From NCBI RefSeq assembly GCF_014651675.1, contig NZ_BMXI01000001.1, positions 251,968 to 315,967 of the forward strand: DNA of 64,000 nucleotides. Direction: 5' to 3'. Position 1 is the stretch's first letter. Each line of letters starts with the position of its first letter. Of the stretch, positions 30,060 through 38,952 are shown one piece after another. The position numbers were made by a program, and so were the translations under genes. The notes beneath the pieces are model-generated. The model was not told where the DNA came from and did not search any database. It worked only from the letters and a program-made list of their open reading frames with translations. Origin of the DNA: Roseibacillus persicicus (GTDB lineage Bacteria > Verrucomicrobiota > Verrucomicrobiia > Verrucomicrobiales > Akkermansiaceae).

Positions 30060-32515
30060 TGTGATTCTCCTCTCTCTTGATAAATCCATTTCTCCCTCAA
30101 GCCATCCCATTGGAAATCCTCCGCTTGATAGCGACTCCACTTTTTCTCCGAATCGTTAGATGCCAGGATGAAGTAGTCTCTTTTCGTCCTATCGCCGAAC
30201 AATGAGTAGGCTGTGCTATTGTCATCAGACAACGAAATGGATTCGAGAAAAGCCTCCAACATCTTCCGATTTCCAAGCCGAAGAGCGCCTGCCCAGCCTC
30301 CGGTTTCAATACTCCCTCTCCCAGTGAGAATACGCTCCGACAACCTACCCTTGACTTGTGGAATCGACGCTTCAAGAGCTTCACTCAGTTGCGACTCCAA
30401 TCCAGCTACCTCTGACAATGCCATCACCAATTCGTCGCCCGCGCTCTTACGAGCTCTCGCCAGACCGGCATCAATAGCCTTCTTACTACCCAGATAGATC
30501 CCCAGTCTCAGCACATTCTCGCTCGCTCTGCCTTCCGCGATTAAGGTCTCAATTTTCGGCAAAGCATCTTCCCCCCACCCTCTCTCTACGAGTGTACTCA
30601 TAGCCGAATTCGGCAACAATTCCAGGCGCTCAATGAAGGCTCCCTTTAGCTCCTCTCCAGCGCCTTTCTCAAAGGCACGAAGCGCAGTCCCATCTCGTGA
30701 AAGCACCTCGGCCTCCAGCAAAAGTTCCCCATGCTCAATGGCAAACTCGGCGAGGTCATCCCCTTTGAGCTTCAATGGAAATGAGCTTAAAATTTGACGA
30801 ATCCTGCCTCCCACCTGCTCCTTGGTCGCTCCCTCAACCTCAGGTCGACTGTCAGCTAAAAGAGAGAGCGCCGCATTCGCACTGGAAGGTCCCACATCCG
30901 AAATCCCATAGTAAGGATTCTGTCGGGTTCGAGGATTTGGAGCCCCCACCTCCTCATTGACCGCCAAACGACCCACTCTCCGCACTTGTGTGCGAAAGAC
31001 CATCAGTCGACCTTTGGAGTATTCATCTTTAGTCAAGGGCTTGCCGCGGTAAGGGTTCAATTTAAATTCGAGGTCTGAGCTCTCAATCTGAACCCCTGCA
31101 AAGTGAGCGACCACCCCGAAACCATTCAGGTTGGCGCTCAAAACTAAATCACCAGACTCACTCACGAACACAAATAACCACGAGACATCGTTTACGTATG
31201 ACGGGAGACGACTCCGCTGAACTTCTTCCACAGAAAAACGCGGATTCTTGGGACTCTTCGATGACAGATTCGCTTCGTATCTGAGGGTTAGACCTTCTCT
31301 GCTCACCTCCGCATCTTTGCCGGCGGGCAAGTCCGCTACCTTTTCATATTCAATTGCGTGAGCAAGAAGCTCCCCTTGAAAGCTCACTCCATTTTGCCAC
31401 CCTTCGATCGAACCATTTTTTTGAAACTGAAGATCACCATCCCAGAAACTTCGGTTGGAGACGTTTGCCAATCGATTGGGCCCTTCCACAGTCAGGGCAT
31501 TTTCATTTCTGAGAAGCTCGCCAAAGACTTCCCAAGTTGGGTCAATCGCCCCACTCGTGTGAAGAAACCATCCAGAGCCATATGGATGCAGCCATCCAGA
31601 GCCATTCCCCTCCTTATGAAAGCGTCTATCACCTTTCATAAGGGTTCCGTCAAACGCCGTTACCCATGACAAAGCTCCTTCCGTCAGGTCCCTGTCATTA
31701 ATAGGCACCCGAAATCCTACTTCGGGGTTTCCATCAGGCCCCTCTCCCAATAACTGAAGCTCGACCTTTCTTGCCTCCAGCTCCGGGTAGTGCAGAAAAT
31801 ACCCTTCACTGAGATACCAAGCAGTTGCTCCCCACCCGCTGAGAACAAACCCAACCACAAAAAGCACTCGAGCCAGCTCAGCCCGCTTCTTTAACCACCG
31901 ATAGCTAACCAGAATCAAAACGCAAGGCACCCAAATAGGGAACCAGAATCTCCAGTTCGACTCGGTCGCCAGAGTGTTTGTCCAAGGTCCCAAAAGACCT
32001 TGGATTCCAGTGGCGTCCATGAGGGTTTGCAACAAAAGCAGTATCAAGAAAGTCAGCGCCAACCACTTCGCCCTTTCCAAAACACTCACCACACAAGCCA
32101 AGAAGCTCCAGAGCGGCACGATCACAATCGCGACCCAGCCCGCATCAATCAGCCCTTGCCGGGCGGAAAAGCCAAATACTAAGAACCATCCGATGGTGGA
32201 AAGTAGAACCGGCACGACCAAGGCCAACGCCACGATGATTGAGCGCACCACAAGCACCGCACGACGGCTGACGGGACGAAGATTTACCACTCCCCGCCCC
32301 CGTGACGAAGACCAAGACAAAAGCGCTACCCCTAGCAAGAGAAGCATGAAGCCACCCCAAACCCGCAGCGAATACGGCCACCTTGGAATCTCGGTGCTCG
32401 GACCAATCGCGAGATGAACAAGGATCGGCAAAAGGACTAAGAACCAGCACGCAAAAACGAACCAACGCGCCAGTCGCCACTCGCTCTGCCAAACTTGTCG
32501 AAACCCCGTAATCAT
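30056..32515 (-). CDS. Membrane subunit 1 of GntR-controlled ABC transporter, large unknown C-terminal domain
   Basis: An 819-residue protein starting four bases inside the ATPase gene (ATGA overlap). Six or seven hydrophobic helices fill the first 230 residues, including FVFACWFLVLLPILVHLAIG, FMLLLLGVALLSWSS, IIVALALVVPVLLSTIGWFL and WLALTFLILLLLQTLMDATG. The rest is a large beta-rich then helical soluble region with no motif I know. Its ending includes VERGWGEDALPKIETLIAEGR, which parallels the downstream subunit. Together with the ATPase these two would form a heterodimeric ABC-2-type transporter or signalling complex. Substrate unknown; YtrA-type GntR operons often answer cell-wall antibiotics. 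Confidence 0.7.
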   Translation of the reverse strand: MITGFRQVWQSEWRLARWFVFACWFLVLLPILVHLAIGPSTEIPRWPYSLRVWGGFMLLLLGVALLSWSSSRGRGVVNLRPVSRRAVLVVRSIIVALALVVPVLLSTIGWFLVFGFSARQGLIDAGWVAIVIVPLWSFLACVVSVLERAKWLALTFLILLLLQTLMDATGIQGLLGPWTNTLATESNWRFWFPIWVPCVLILVSYRWLKKRAELARVLFVVGFVLSGWGATAWYLSEGYFLHYPELEARKVELQLLGEGPDGNPEVGFRVPINDRDLTEGALSWVTAFDGTLMKGDRRFHKEGNGSGWLHPYGSGWFLHTSGAIDPTWEVFGELLRNENALTVEGPNRLANVSNRSFWDGDLQFQKNGSIEGWQNGVSFQGELLAHAIEYEKVADLPAGKDAEVSREGLTLRYEANLSSKSPKNPRFSVEEVQRSRLPSYVNDVSWLFVFVSESGDLVLSANLNGFGVVAHFAGVQIESSDLEFKLNPYRGKPLTKDEYSKGRLMVFRTQVRRVGRLAVNEEVGAPNPRTRQNPYYGISDVGPSSANAALSLLADSRPEVEGATKEQVGGRIRQILSSFPLKLKGDDLAEFAIEHGELLLEAEVLSRDGTALRAFEKGAGEELKGAFIERLELLPNSAMSTLVERGWGEDALPKIETLIAEGRASENVLRLGIYLGSKKAIDAGLARARKSAGDELVMALSEVAGLESQLSEALEASIPQVKGRLSERILTGRGSIETGGWAGALRLGNRKMLEAFLESISLSDDNSTAYSLFGDRTKRDYFILASNDSEKKWSRYQAEDFQWDGLREKWIYQERGESQ

Positions 32516-33423
32516 GATCCCACCTCCACTCGTCCTGCTTTTGTTAAAACCCGCAACACATCCCGCAAGCTCACTCTTTGCAGCGCCGGATCTGCAGTGA
32601 GCGGAAAGTGAGTCTTCAACTTTTCACCCAAATCCTCCTTGGCGTATTTGGACTCGTAGAACCGCACTACCATCCCCACCCGCTTAACGTTCAACCACTC
32701 ACTCGGATATCGTGCAGGCTCCTCCCACTCGTCAGTAACGAGGACTTCGACTCTGCGCCACTTTTCTAACAGCTCCTCACGATCTCCCGCCAGCTCCACC
32801 TTCCCTAGCTTCATCACCACCACTCGGTCGGCCAAACGTTCAACTTCCTCGATATCATGGGTCGCGATCACCACTCCCCACGAATCCTGGTCGGCCAGCT
32901 CCAAAATACTCTTCGTCAAATCGTCCCTGACCAACGGGTCAAGGCCCGAAAACGGTTCATCGAGAATTAACAATTCGGGACGATAGGAAAGTACACTCAA
33001 GAGCGCCGCCTTCATCCGCTGACCTCGTGAAAGCGCCTTGAGAGGGCGATTACTTGGGACGTGAAAGATTCCCCGTAGCTTCTCCTCCAACTTACGGTCC
33101 CAATCGGGGTAAAGAGGACGGCACCAATTGAGATATTGGTCCACAGTCATCCACTCCGGCATCTCCATTCCTTCCGCCACATAGCCAATCTTGCGCAACT
33201 CAACCGGACCAATTCTTCGCGAGTCTTGACCGAGCACTCGCACGAGTCCCTGCGACGGCTTTTCGAGGTTGAGCGCCACTCGAAGAGCGGTGGACTTGCC
33301 CGCTCCGTTTGCGCCTAACAGGGCCGTGACCGATCCTTTAGGAACAGTGAAACTGGCACCCGATAGCGCGGAGACTCCCCCAAATCGCTTTTTGACTTTT
33401 TCAAATTCTAACAAATCACTCAT
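32512..33423 (-). CDS. ABC transporter ATP-binding protein in GntR-linked operon
   Basis: Energises the two membrane proteins encoded downstream. Walker A GANGAGKST near residue 39, signature variant LSRGQRMK near 133, Walker B LLILDEPFSGLD and the switch His in VIATHDIEEVERLADR are all present. The C-terminal 90 residues form the small accessory domain seen in YtrB/CcmA-type exporters. The ATG at 33423 (MSDLLEFEKV) overlaps the regulator stop by eight bases and is better than the in-frame start at 33450, because it gives a typical ATPase N-terminus. The 4-8 base overlaps along this operon imply translational coupling and fixed stoichiometry. Confidence 0.93.
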   Translation of the reverse strand: MSDLLEFEKVKKRFGGVSALSGASFTVPKGSVTALLGANGAGKSTALRVALNLEKPSQGLVRVLGQDSRRIGPVELRKIGYVAEGMEMPEWMTVDQYLNWCRPLYPDWDRKLEEKLRGIFHVPSNRPLKALSRGQRMKAALLSVLSYRPELLILDEPFSGLDPLVRDDLTKSILELADQDSWGVVIATHDIEEVERLADRVVVMKLGKVELAGDREELLEKWRRVEVLVTDEWEEPARYPSEWLNVKRVGMVVRFYESKYAKEDLGEKLKTHFPLTADPALQRVSLRDVLRVLTKAGRVEVGS

Positions 33424-33790
33424 TCTCTTCCAGTTCTTGTAAAAGTTCACTCAACTCCACTACACCTAAACCTAGTAGCTTCGCTTCCCGCAGAAGCTCC
33501 TCCGCTGGCTCACGAAGCTGTTCGCGCAAAACTTCTGTGCCCAACTTATCTTTACCCACAACCACCATCCCAACTCCTGGTCGCGAGACCAGAAAGCCAC
33601 CTTCCTTCAGCTCTAGGATCGCCTTGTGAACGGTCGTGGGGCTCACTTTCAACTCCTGCGCCATTACCCGCACGGACGGAAAAATAGTTCCGCCCACAAG
33701 CTCCCCGCTCAAGATCGCCCGCACCGAGGCACGGAACATCTGCTCCGAGACCGGAAGACCATCTTGTAACTGGAGACGAAAAGGCAACAT
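33416..33790 (-). CDS. GntR-family transcriptional regulator, YtrA subfamily
   Basis: Autoregulatory repressor candidate and first gene of the ABC operon. The 124 residues hold an N-terminal winged helix (QLQDGLPVSEQMFRASVRAILSGEL, PSVRVMAQELKVSPTTVHKAILELKEGGFLVSRPGVG) followed by only about 50 residues of helix (LREQLREPAEELLREAKLLGLG), the short effector/dimer arm that defines the YtrA type. Such proteins repress their own ABC transporter operon. A perfect inverted repeat lies 18 bases before its start codon. Confidence 0.9.
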   Translation of the reverse strand: MLPFRLQLQDGLPVSEQMFRASVRAILSGELVGGTIFPSVRVMAQELKVSPTTVHKAILELKEGGFLVSRPGVGMVVVGKDKLGTEVLREQLREPAEELLREAKLLGLGVVELSELLQELEENE

Positions 33791-33808
33791 TGCGTTCTTG
33801 GTGTATCA

Positions 33809-33822
33809 GTAACAACTGTTAC
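33809..33822 (-). promoter_or_regulatory. Candidate operator for the GntR regulator
   Basis: GTAACA-AC-TGTTAC is a perfect 6-bp inverted repeat with a 2-bp spacer, 18 bases upstream of the regulator ATG, where it would cover the promoter. Assignment to the GntR protein is inferred from position and symmetry. Confidence 0.55.
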
Positions 33823-33937
33823 GCCTGTTTAGCAAGGCATTTTTTGATCAAGAGATCAGTGAACGAACCGAAGGCCGACAGAGGCGCGAAGTTGATTTCC
33901 CTCTAATCGCATCTACGGTGCAATCGCGATTCTCCTA

Positions 33938-36628
33938 GTGAAGAAAGATTCCCTCATCAACATAAGCACCCGCCCAGCCCTGCACTTGCCTGCGCTGGAC
34001 CTCTACTTGGATCCCCATCGCGGCCTCCCCCATGCTTTCGTCTCCCATGCTCACGCGGACCACTTTGCCCGCCATGAGAAAATTCTCTGTTCGACCGCCA
34101 CGGGCCATCTCTTGCGAAAGCGTTTTCGGGTGGGGGCCAACCGGATTCAAACCCTCGCTTACCACGAAGTCCTCGAAATAGCCGGACACGAGATTCGCCT
34201 TCTCCCCGCCGGGCACATCTTCGGCTCCGCGATGCTTCACGTCACGCGCCGCGAGGACCAGGCAACCCTCCTCTACACCGGAGATTATAAGCTGCGCGGC
34301 TCCCTCACCAGCGAGCCCACCGAACTTCTCCCCGCCGACACCCTCATCATGGAGACCACTTTCGGTCGGCCGAACTTCGTCTTTCCGCCCCGCGAAAAAA
34401 TCGTCGCCGACATCATTCACTTCGTAAAGTCCACGCTGGAGGATGGCGAGCAACCGGTCCTCTTGGGCTACTCTTTGGGAAAAGCGCAGGAAGCATTGGC
34501 CATCCTCCAGGAAGCGAACATTCCGGTGATGGCCCACAAAACCGTCGCCGAGATGTCAGTGGCTTGTCACGAGGCCGGACTTCCCTTTCCTCCCCCTCCC
34601 GTCTTCGAAGGAACTCTCCCCGAGGGATTCGCTTTGGTCGCTCCGCCCAATGCAGTTCGCGCCAAACAAGTCAAAGGACTCAAGAAACGACGAGTGGCGA
34701 TGCTCTCGGGATGGGCGCTCACTCCCGGCTCGCAATACCGCTACCAAACCGATGCGGTCTTCCCGCTCTCGGACCACGCCGACTATCCCGAGCTGATAGA
34801 AACAGTGAGAAAGGTTTCCCCGAAGCTGGTTCTCACCCTCCACGGTTCCACCCGCGAATTCGCCCGCGATCTTCGCCGGGAAGGATTCGAGGCTTGGTCC
34901 ATCTACGGGGACGACCAAATCGAACTGTCCTTGGAAAAAGAAGAAGAGGCCAGCCCCCTCGCGACCTCGCCTGAAGGCTCCTTGGGCCAAGGCCAGTTCG
35001 CGGACTTGGCTCAGACAATTACAAAAGTCAGCGAGACGCCTTCCCGCCTGCGCAAGATTTCTCTGCTGGCCGATTATCTACGGCCCTTGGACGATGAGGT
35101 GCTCGCGCTCTCCGTCCATTTTCTCTCGGGGAAGCTGTTGGGAGAACGAAAAGCCCTCACCCTCGGGACCGCCGCTATCCGCCAGGCCTTGTTGGAGGCC
35201 ACCCAGTCATCGCTCGCCCACTATCGGCAAATCTCCAACACCACCGCCGATGCCGCCCGCACGGCCCGAATTCTGTTAGAACAAACTCAACTGGAATCCC
35301 CGGAAAATAGCGGGCCTGTAAATCTAACCGATTTCGCCGAACTCTTCCAACAGCTCGCCAGCATCCCCGGGACCTTGCAAAAGTCTTCTCTGCTCGCGAC
35401 TACCTTTCGCCAACTCCTGCCTGCTCAGAGCGAGTTCCTGGTCCGCCTCCTCACCGGCGACCTCCGGGCTGGACTCAAGACAGCCCTGTTAGAAGACGCA
35501 GTGGCCGAAGCCTTTTCGGCCGATCCAAAGCAAGTTCGCCGGGCCCACATGCTGGAGGGAGATTTGGCAAAAACCGCTCTGCTGGCCAAGTCCGGCACAC
35601 TGGACTCCGCCAGCCTGCGCGCCCATTCTCCTCTCTCCCCTATGCTGGCCTCCCCCGAACCCGACGCGGAAGCTATCGTGCAACGACTGGGCGAGTTCCC
35701 GATTCATCTCGAACCCAAACACGACGGTATTCGAGCCCAGCTGCATTACGATGGACAAGAGGCCTCGCTTTTTTCCCGCGACCTCCGCTCACTGGGCGAA
35801 GAATTTCCAGAGGTTCTGGAAGCCGCAAAAACCCTTCCCGCCCCCTGTATTCTGGATGGAGAATTGATCGCTTTCGCGGCGGGACGACAACTCAATTTCT
35901 TTGACCTGCAAAAGCGGCTGGGCCGCAAGCGCCATCAAGGCGACCTCTTTTTCGGCGAAGCCGTTCCAGTGCGTTTTGTAGCCTTCGACTTGCTCTCGCT
36001 TGATGAGGAAAATCTTCTGGAAAGTCCCTATCTGGAGCGGCGGAAGCACTTGGAAGAACTCTCTCTCACCGAACCCTTTCACACCATTGAACACTACCAA
36101 GCAAGCAGCTTGGAGGAGGTCGAACAACAGTTCAAACACGCTCTCGCCGCCGGTCACGAGGGGCTCATCGCGAAGGAACCGAAGTCCCCCTACTCACCCG
36201 GTCGACGGGGCAAATCCTGGCTCAAGCTCAAGGGCATGATGCCCACCTTGGATTGCGTGGTGATTGCGGCACAGCAGGGACACGGTCGCCGTGCCGAAGT
36301 TCTCTCCGACTACACCTTTGCCGTTCGCGATGAACGCACCGGAGCCTTGGCGACCATTGGAAAAGCCTACTCCGGTCTCACCGACGAGGAAATCGAGGAC
36401 CTCACCGAGCATTTCAAAAAGACGACCCTCGAAAAGAAGCGGCGCGTGCAGTGGGTGGAGCCCACCATCGTCTTGGAAATCGCTTTCGATTCCATCAACC
36501 CTTCCAAGCGCCACGACTCCGGCCTCGCGCTGCGCTTTCCATGCATCAAGGCGATCCGACGGGACAAGGGCCCCGCCGACATCGATACATTGGCCTCAGC
36601 ACAAGCCCTTGCAGGCAGGAAACCCTAG
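33938..36628 (+). CDS. Fused ligase-associated exonuclease and ATP-dependent DNA ligase
   Basis: A two-domain DNA repair enzyme of 896 residues from a GTG start. Residues about 1-330 are a metallo-beta-lactamase/beta-CASP nuclease: H37-x-H-x-D-H42 metal motif (SHAHADHF), LLPAGHIFGSAM, LLYTGDYK and LSDHADYPELIE, matching the ligase-associated exonuclease family (TIGR04122 type). Residues about 350-896 are an ATP-dependent DNA ligase: a helical DNA-binding domain, nucleotidyl lysine K594 in EPKHDGIR, LDGELIAF (motif III), GLIAKEPKSPYSPGRRGKSWLKLKG (motifs IV-V) and an OB domain. In many bacteria these are separate neighbours accompanied by a DEXH helicase and a phosphoesterase; here they are fused, and neither partner is in the window. 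Confidence 0.92.
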   Translation: MKKDSLINISTRPALHLPALDLYLDPHRGLPHAFVSHAHADHFARHEKILCSTATGHLLRKRFRVGANRIQTLAYHEVLEIAGHEIRLLPAGHIFGSAMLHVTRREDQATLLYTGDYKLRGSLTSEPTELLPADTLIMETTFGRPNFVFPPREKIVADIIHFVKSTLEDGEQPVLLGYSLGKAQEALAILQEANIPVMAHKTVAEMSVACHEAGLPFPPPPVFEGTLPEGFALVAPPNAVRAKQVKGLKKRRVAMLSGWALTPGSQYRYQTDAVFPLSDHADYPELIETVRKVSPKLVLTLHGSTREFARDLRREGFEAWSIYGDDQIELSLEKEEEASPLATSPEGSLGQGQFADLAQTITKVSETPSRLRKISLLADYLRPLDDEVLALSVHFLSGKLLGERKALTLGTAAIRQALLEATQSSLAHYRQISNTTADAARTARILLEQTQLESPENSGPVNLTDFAELFQQLASIPGTLQKSSLLATTFRQLLPAQSEFLVRLLTGDLRAGLKTALLEDAVAEAFSADPKQVRRAHMLEGDLAKTALLAKSGTLDSASLRAHSPLSPMLASPEPDAEAIVQRLGEFPIHLEPKHDGIRAQLHYDGQEASLFSRDLRSLGEEFPEVLEAAKTLPAPCILDGELIAFAAGRQLNFFDLQKRLGRKRHQGDLFFGEAVPVRFVAFDLLSLDEENLLESPYLERRKHLEELSLTEPFHTIEHYQASSLEEVEQQFKHALAAGHEGLIAKEPKSPYSPGRRGKSWLKLKGMMPTLDCVVIAAQQGHGRRAEVLSDYTFAVRDERTGALATIGKAYSGLTDEEIEDLTEHFKKTTLEKKRRVQWVEPTIVLEIAFDSINPSKRHDSGLALRFPCIKAIRRDKGPADIDTLASAQALAGRKP

Positions 36629-37956
36629 GCTCCCAGCTTTTCTAACAAGACCTTGCTGAGACGAATTCCGGCTTCGAAATTCTCAACGGTGAAGTTCTCG
36701 TTGGGCGAGTGAATCTGACAATCCGGTAGAGCCAAACCAAGCATGAGAGTGTCGGTGCCGAGAATCTCCTTCATGCTCTGGATGATGGGAATGCTGCCTC
36801 CCTCGCGAATCAAGACCGGTGGACGGCCAAAGACTTCCTCGAGTGCCTCCTGAGCCGCCTTGCCCGCCTCCGAATGAGGATCAGCAACATAAGCTTTCCC
36901 CGAGTGACCGGGCGTAAATTCCATCGTCACGCCGGTGGGAAGGTGGGCTTCGAGGTGCTTCTGCACGCGAGCAATGATCACCTCCGGCTCTTGGTCAGGA
37001 ACCAAACGACAGGACAATTTGAAACAAGCATAGGATGGCAGAACCGTCTTCGAGCCCTCGCCCTGATAGCCGCCCCACATGCCATTGACCTCACAAGTCG
37101 GACGCGCCCAAAGGCGTTCCGCTGAACTGAAGCCCGCTTCGCCGAAGACAGCCGGTGAACCAGTAACCTCGAGCAAGTCGGACTCCGAGACGCCTGGAAC
37201 TTGGCTCCACATCTCGCGTTCCCAGTCGGCCAGAGGCTCGACTTCATCATAGAATCCTTCCACCGCAACCTTGCCTTCTGAATCGTGTAAACTGGCGATG
37301 AGCTGCGCCGCCGCAGTCGCCGGATTGGCCACCGCGCCGCCATAGAGACCGGAGTGCAAGTCCTTGTCCGGACCGTTCACCTTCACCTCGCAGCAAGTGA
37401 TTCCCCGCAGGCCATAGCCCAGGGTGGGAATTCCCTTGGCCACCATTCCGGTATCGCTCACCGCGATGACGTCGCAGGCCAGCTCTTCTTTGCGCTCCTC
37501 AAGAAAGCCCGGGAGGTTGGGGCTCCCAATTTCCTCTTCCCCTTCTAACAGGAAGATGAGGTTCACGGGCAATTCGCCCTTTTCCTTGATGGTTTCTTCC
37601 ACTCCCAACAGGTGCGCCATGTGCTGGCCCTTGTTGTCGGTCGCTCCGCGGGCCCAGATTTTTCCATCCTTGATGACAGGCTCGAAGGGCGCGCTGTCCC
37701 AGAGTTCAATCGGGTCAACAGGCTGGACATCATAGTGCCCATAGATGAGAACTGTTTTACGTCCAGAGACTGGTTCGTTTTTCGCCAACACGATGGGATG
37801 CTTGGCGGTTTCGCAGAGCTCGACCGAAAGGCCCATGCTCTTGAACTTGTCGACATACCACTGCGCACAAGCCCGCACATCGCTGGCGTGATTGGAGTCA
37901 GTGGAGATACTGGGGAAACGGAGAACGGCGAAGAGGTCTTCCAATGCAGGAGTCAT
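36625..37956 (-). CDS. M20-family metallopeptidase (CNDP-like dipeptidase)
   Basis: Zinc-dependent peptidase of 443 residues, likely cleaving dipeptides in the cytoplasm. Metal and catalytic residues are visible: His and Asp in LIYGHYDVQP, the bridging Asp in GATDNKGQHMAHL, the catalytic Glu pair in LLEGEEEIGSPNL, Asp in VSDTG, and the dimerisation-domain His in DLHSGLYGG. The terminal LALPDCQIHSPNENF supplies the last zinc His. The layout matches the carnosinase/CNDP and DUG1 group. Its TAG stop overlaps the stop of the convergent ligase gene. Confidence 0.93.
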   Translation of the reverse strand: MTPALEDLFAVLRFPSISTDSNHASDVRACAQWYVDKFKSMGLSVELCETAKHPIVLAKNEPVSGRKTVLIYGHYDVQPVDPIELWDSAPFEPVIKDGKIWARGATDNKGQHMAHLLGVEETIKEKGELPVNLIFLLEGEEEIGSPNLPGFLEERKEELACDVIAVSDTGMVAKGIPTLGYGLRGITCCEVKVNGPDKDLHSGLYGGAVANPATAAAQLIASLHDSEGKVAVEGFYDEVEPLADWEREMWSQVPGVSESDLLEVTGSPAVFGEAGFSSAERLWARPTCEVNGMWGGYQGEGSKTVLPSYACFKLSCRLVPDQEPEVIIARVQKHLEAHLPTGVTMEFTPGHSGKAYVADPHSEAGKAAQEALEEVFGRPPVLIREGGSIPIIQSMKEILGTDTLMLGLALPDCQIHSPNENFTVENFEAGIRLSKVLLEKLGA

Positions 37957-37994
37957 GGCGGCATCTTCCGCATCCCTACGAAATTCGCAAGCCT

Positions 37995-38219
37995 TCAGGA
38001 AAAATCCTCGAACTCATCCTCTTCCAGAATCTCCCGCCGCACCCGCAAGGCATCGTAGGCAGCCAGCATCAGCATCCAGACAGTGAGAAATGTCGTCCCA
38101 CCCCACCAGACAATGAAGCGAGGCCGGGTGCTTTCCACCCAGTCACTCAAAAACCAATTGCCCAAAACTAACAGGGTGAGAATCACGATGAGAAGTTGAG
38201 CCAGAAAGCGACGCCGCAT
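37995..38219 (-). CDS. Small two-helix membrane protein
   Basis: A 74-residue protein (from MRRRFLAQ) with two membrane helices, LLIVILTLLVLGNWFLSDWV and FIVWWGGTTFLTVWMLMLAAYDAL, and an acidic tail EILEEDEFEDFS. I do not know a function. An in-frame start at 38354 would add 45 residues, but that extension crosses a dispersed repeat-like sequence (38326-38348), so the ATG at 38219 is preferred. Similar small membrane proteins recur in Verrucomicrobiota as I recall, though I cannot check this. Confidence 0.6.
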   Translation of the reverse strand: MRRRFLAQLLIVILTLLVLGNWFLSDWVESTRPRFIVWWGGTTFLTVWMLMLAAYDALRVRREILEEDEFEDFS

Positions 38220-38325
38220 CGCCCGATCTCGCAAGATGGACCGCGAAAAATACCAGATATCGATGAGGAAACTCTGCTTCTTTGCCACAACTGAACCAAG
38301 GTGGACCAAAGCCGAAGGGGATTCA

Positions 38326-38348
38326 ACCACGAAGGCCACAAAGGCACG
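38326..38348. repeat. Possible copy of a dispersed CACGAAGG-type repeat
   Basis: The sequence ACCACGAAGGCCACAAAGG followed by CACG is a short tandem-like unit (CACGAAGGC/CACAAAGGC). From memory it resembles a dispersed element common in Verrucomicrobiota and Acidobacteriota. There is only one copy in the window, so this is tentative. Confidence 0.3.
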
Positions 38349-38381
38349 TAGCACCGCTCGTTCCTGCTCCTTTTGGCGAAC

Positions 38382-38693
38382 CTACCTCTGACTCCGTTTG
38401 TTCCGGCGCAGCCCATAGGAAGGATGGCGGTTGTCGTGTCTGAGAGCGGCAATCCAGATCCCCTCTTCATCAACCTCATAGAGAAAGTGGTAGGGAAAGG
38501 AGCGCAACCCTGCTCGACGATAACCCCCATCGGAGAAGTGATGTCCTTTGGGTCGTTTCTCGATCGCTGAAATACAGCTTTCCACCTCTGCGAAAAATCG
38601 ATCGGCTAGATCTGGCCCACCCTCAAACTCGTAATAGTCCAGCGCAACTCTCAAGTCGCGAGGAACCAAGCGGTGATACTCTGTCTCCATCAA
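38382..38693 (-). CDS. ParE/RelE-superfamily toxin
   Basis: Toxin half of a type II toxin-antitoxin pair. The 103 residues show the ParE/RelE fold pattern: an N-terminal ALDYYEFEGGPDLADRFFAEVESCISAIEKRPKGH two-helix region, then beta strands RRAGLRSFPYHFLYEVDEEGIWIAALRHDNRHPSYG. The conserved Arg in the R-x-F-P-Y strand and the closing H-x-x-R-x-P-x-Y-G motif are typical of ParE toxins. It follows the antitoxin gene by 14 bases. Whether it targets gyrase or mRNA cannot be decided here. Confidence 0.88.
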   Translation of the reverse strand: MMETEYHRLVPRDLRVALDYYEFEGGPDLADRFFAEVESCISAIEKRPKGHHFSDGGYRRAGLRSFPYHFLYEVDEEGIWIAALRHDNRHPSYGLRRNKRSQR

Positions 38694-38707
38694 CTCGACG
38701 ACGGAAA

Positions 38708-38917
38708 TTAGCGACCTATCTCAGCCTTCACCTGTGCCCACGTTCTGCGGGAAGTTGGATCCGCACGCATCTCGGCGAGACGTCTGCCGGCCTCGTCCGA
38801 ACCATCATCCGAGTCGGCCAAAACCGCAGGCAGAGAGCCCAGCAATTCAGCGACCAATTTTGCCCGCTGGTCTTCGGGTAAATTCATTGCTTCGGAGCAA
38901 ATTTCTGTCGCATTCAT
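38708..38917 (-). CDS. Addiction-module antitoxin (TIGR02574-like)
   Basis: A 69-residue protein with the opening MNATEICSEAMNLPEDQRAKLVAELLGSL, the typical helical start of the addiction-module component family, and a charged C-terminal arm ending RRTWAQVKAEIGR that would wrap the toxin. It lies directly upstream of the ParE-like gene on the same strand, the usual antitoxin-first order. It probably represses its own operon. Confidence 0.85.
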   Translation of the reverse strand: MNATEICSEAMNLPEDQRAKLVAELLGSLPAVLADSDDGSDEAGRRLAEMRADPTSRRTWAQVKAEIGR

Positions 38918-38952
38918 TGCCAGATGATACCGCCGAAAGGAAAGATTGCGAA

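Noticed and set aside
38326-38354. Longer N-terminus for the small membrane protein ending at 37995
   Set aside because: The extension crosses a repeat-like CACGAAGG sequence and adds nothing resembling the helices; the internal ATG is better.
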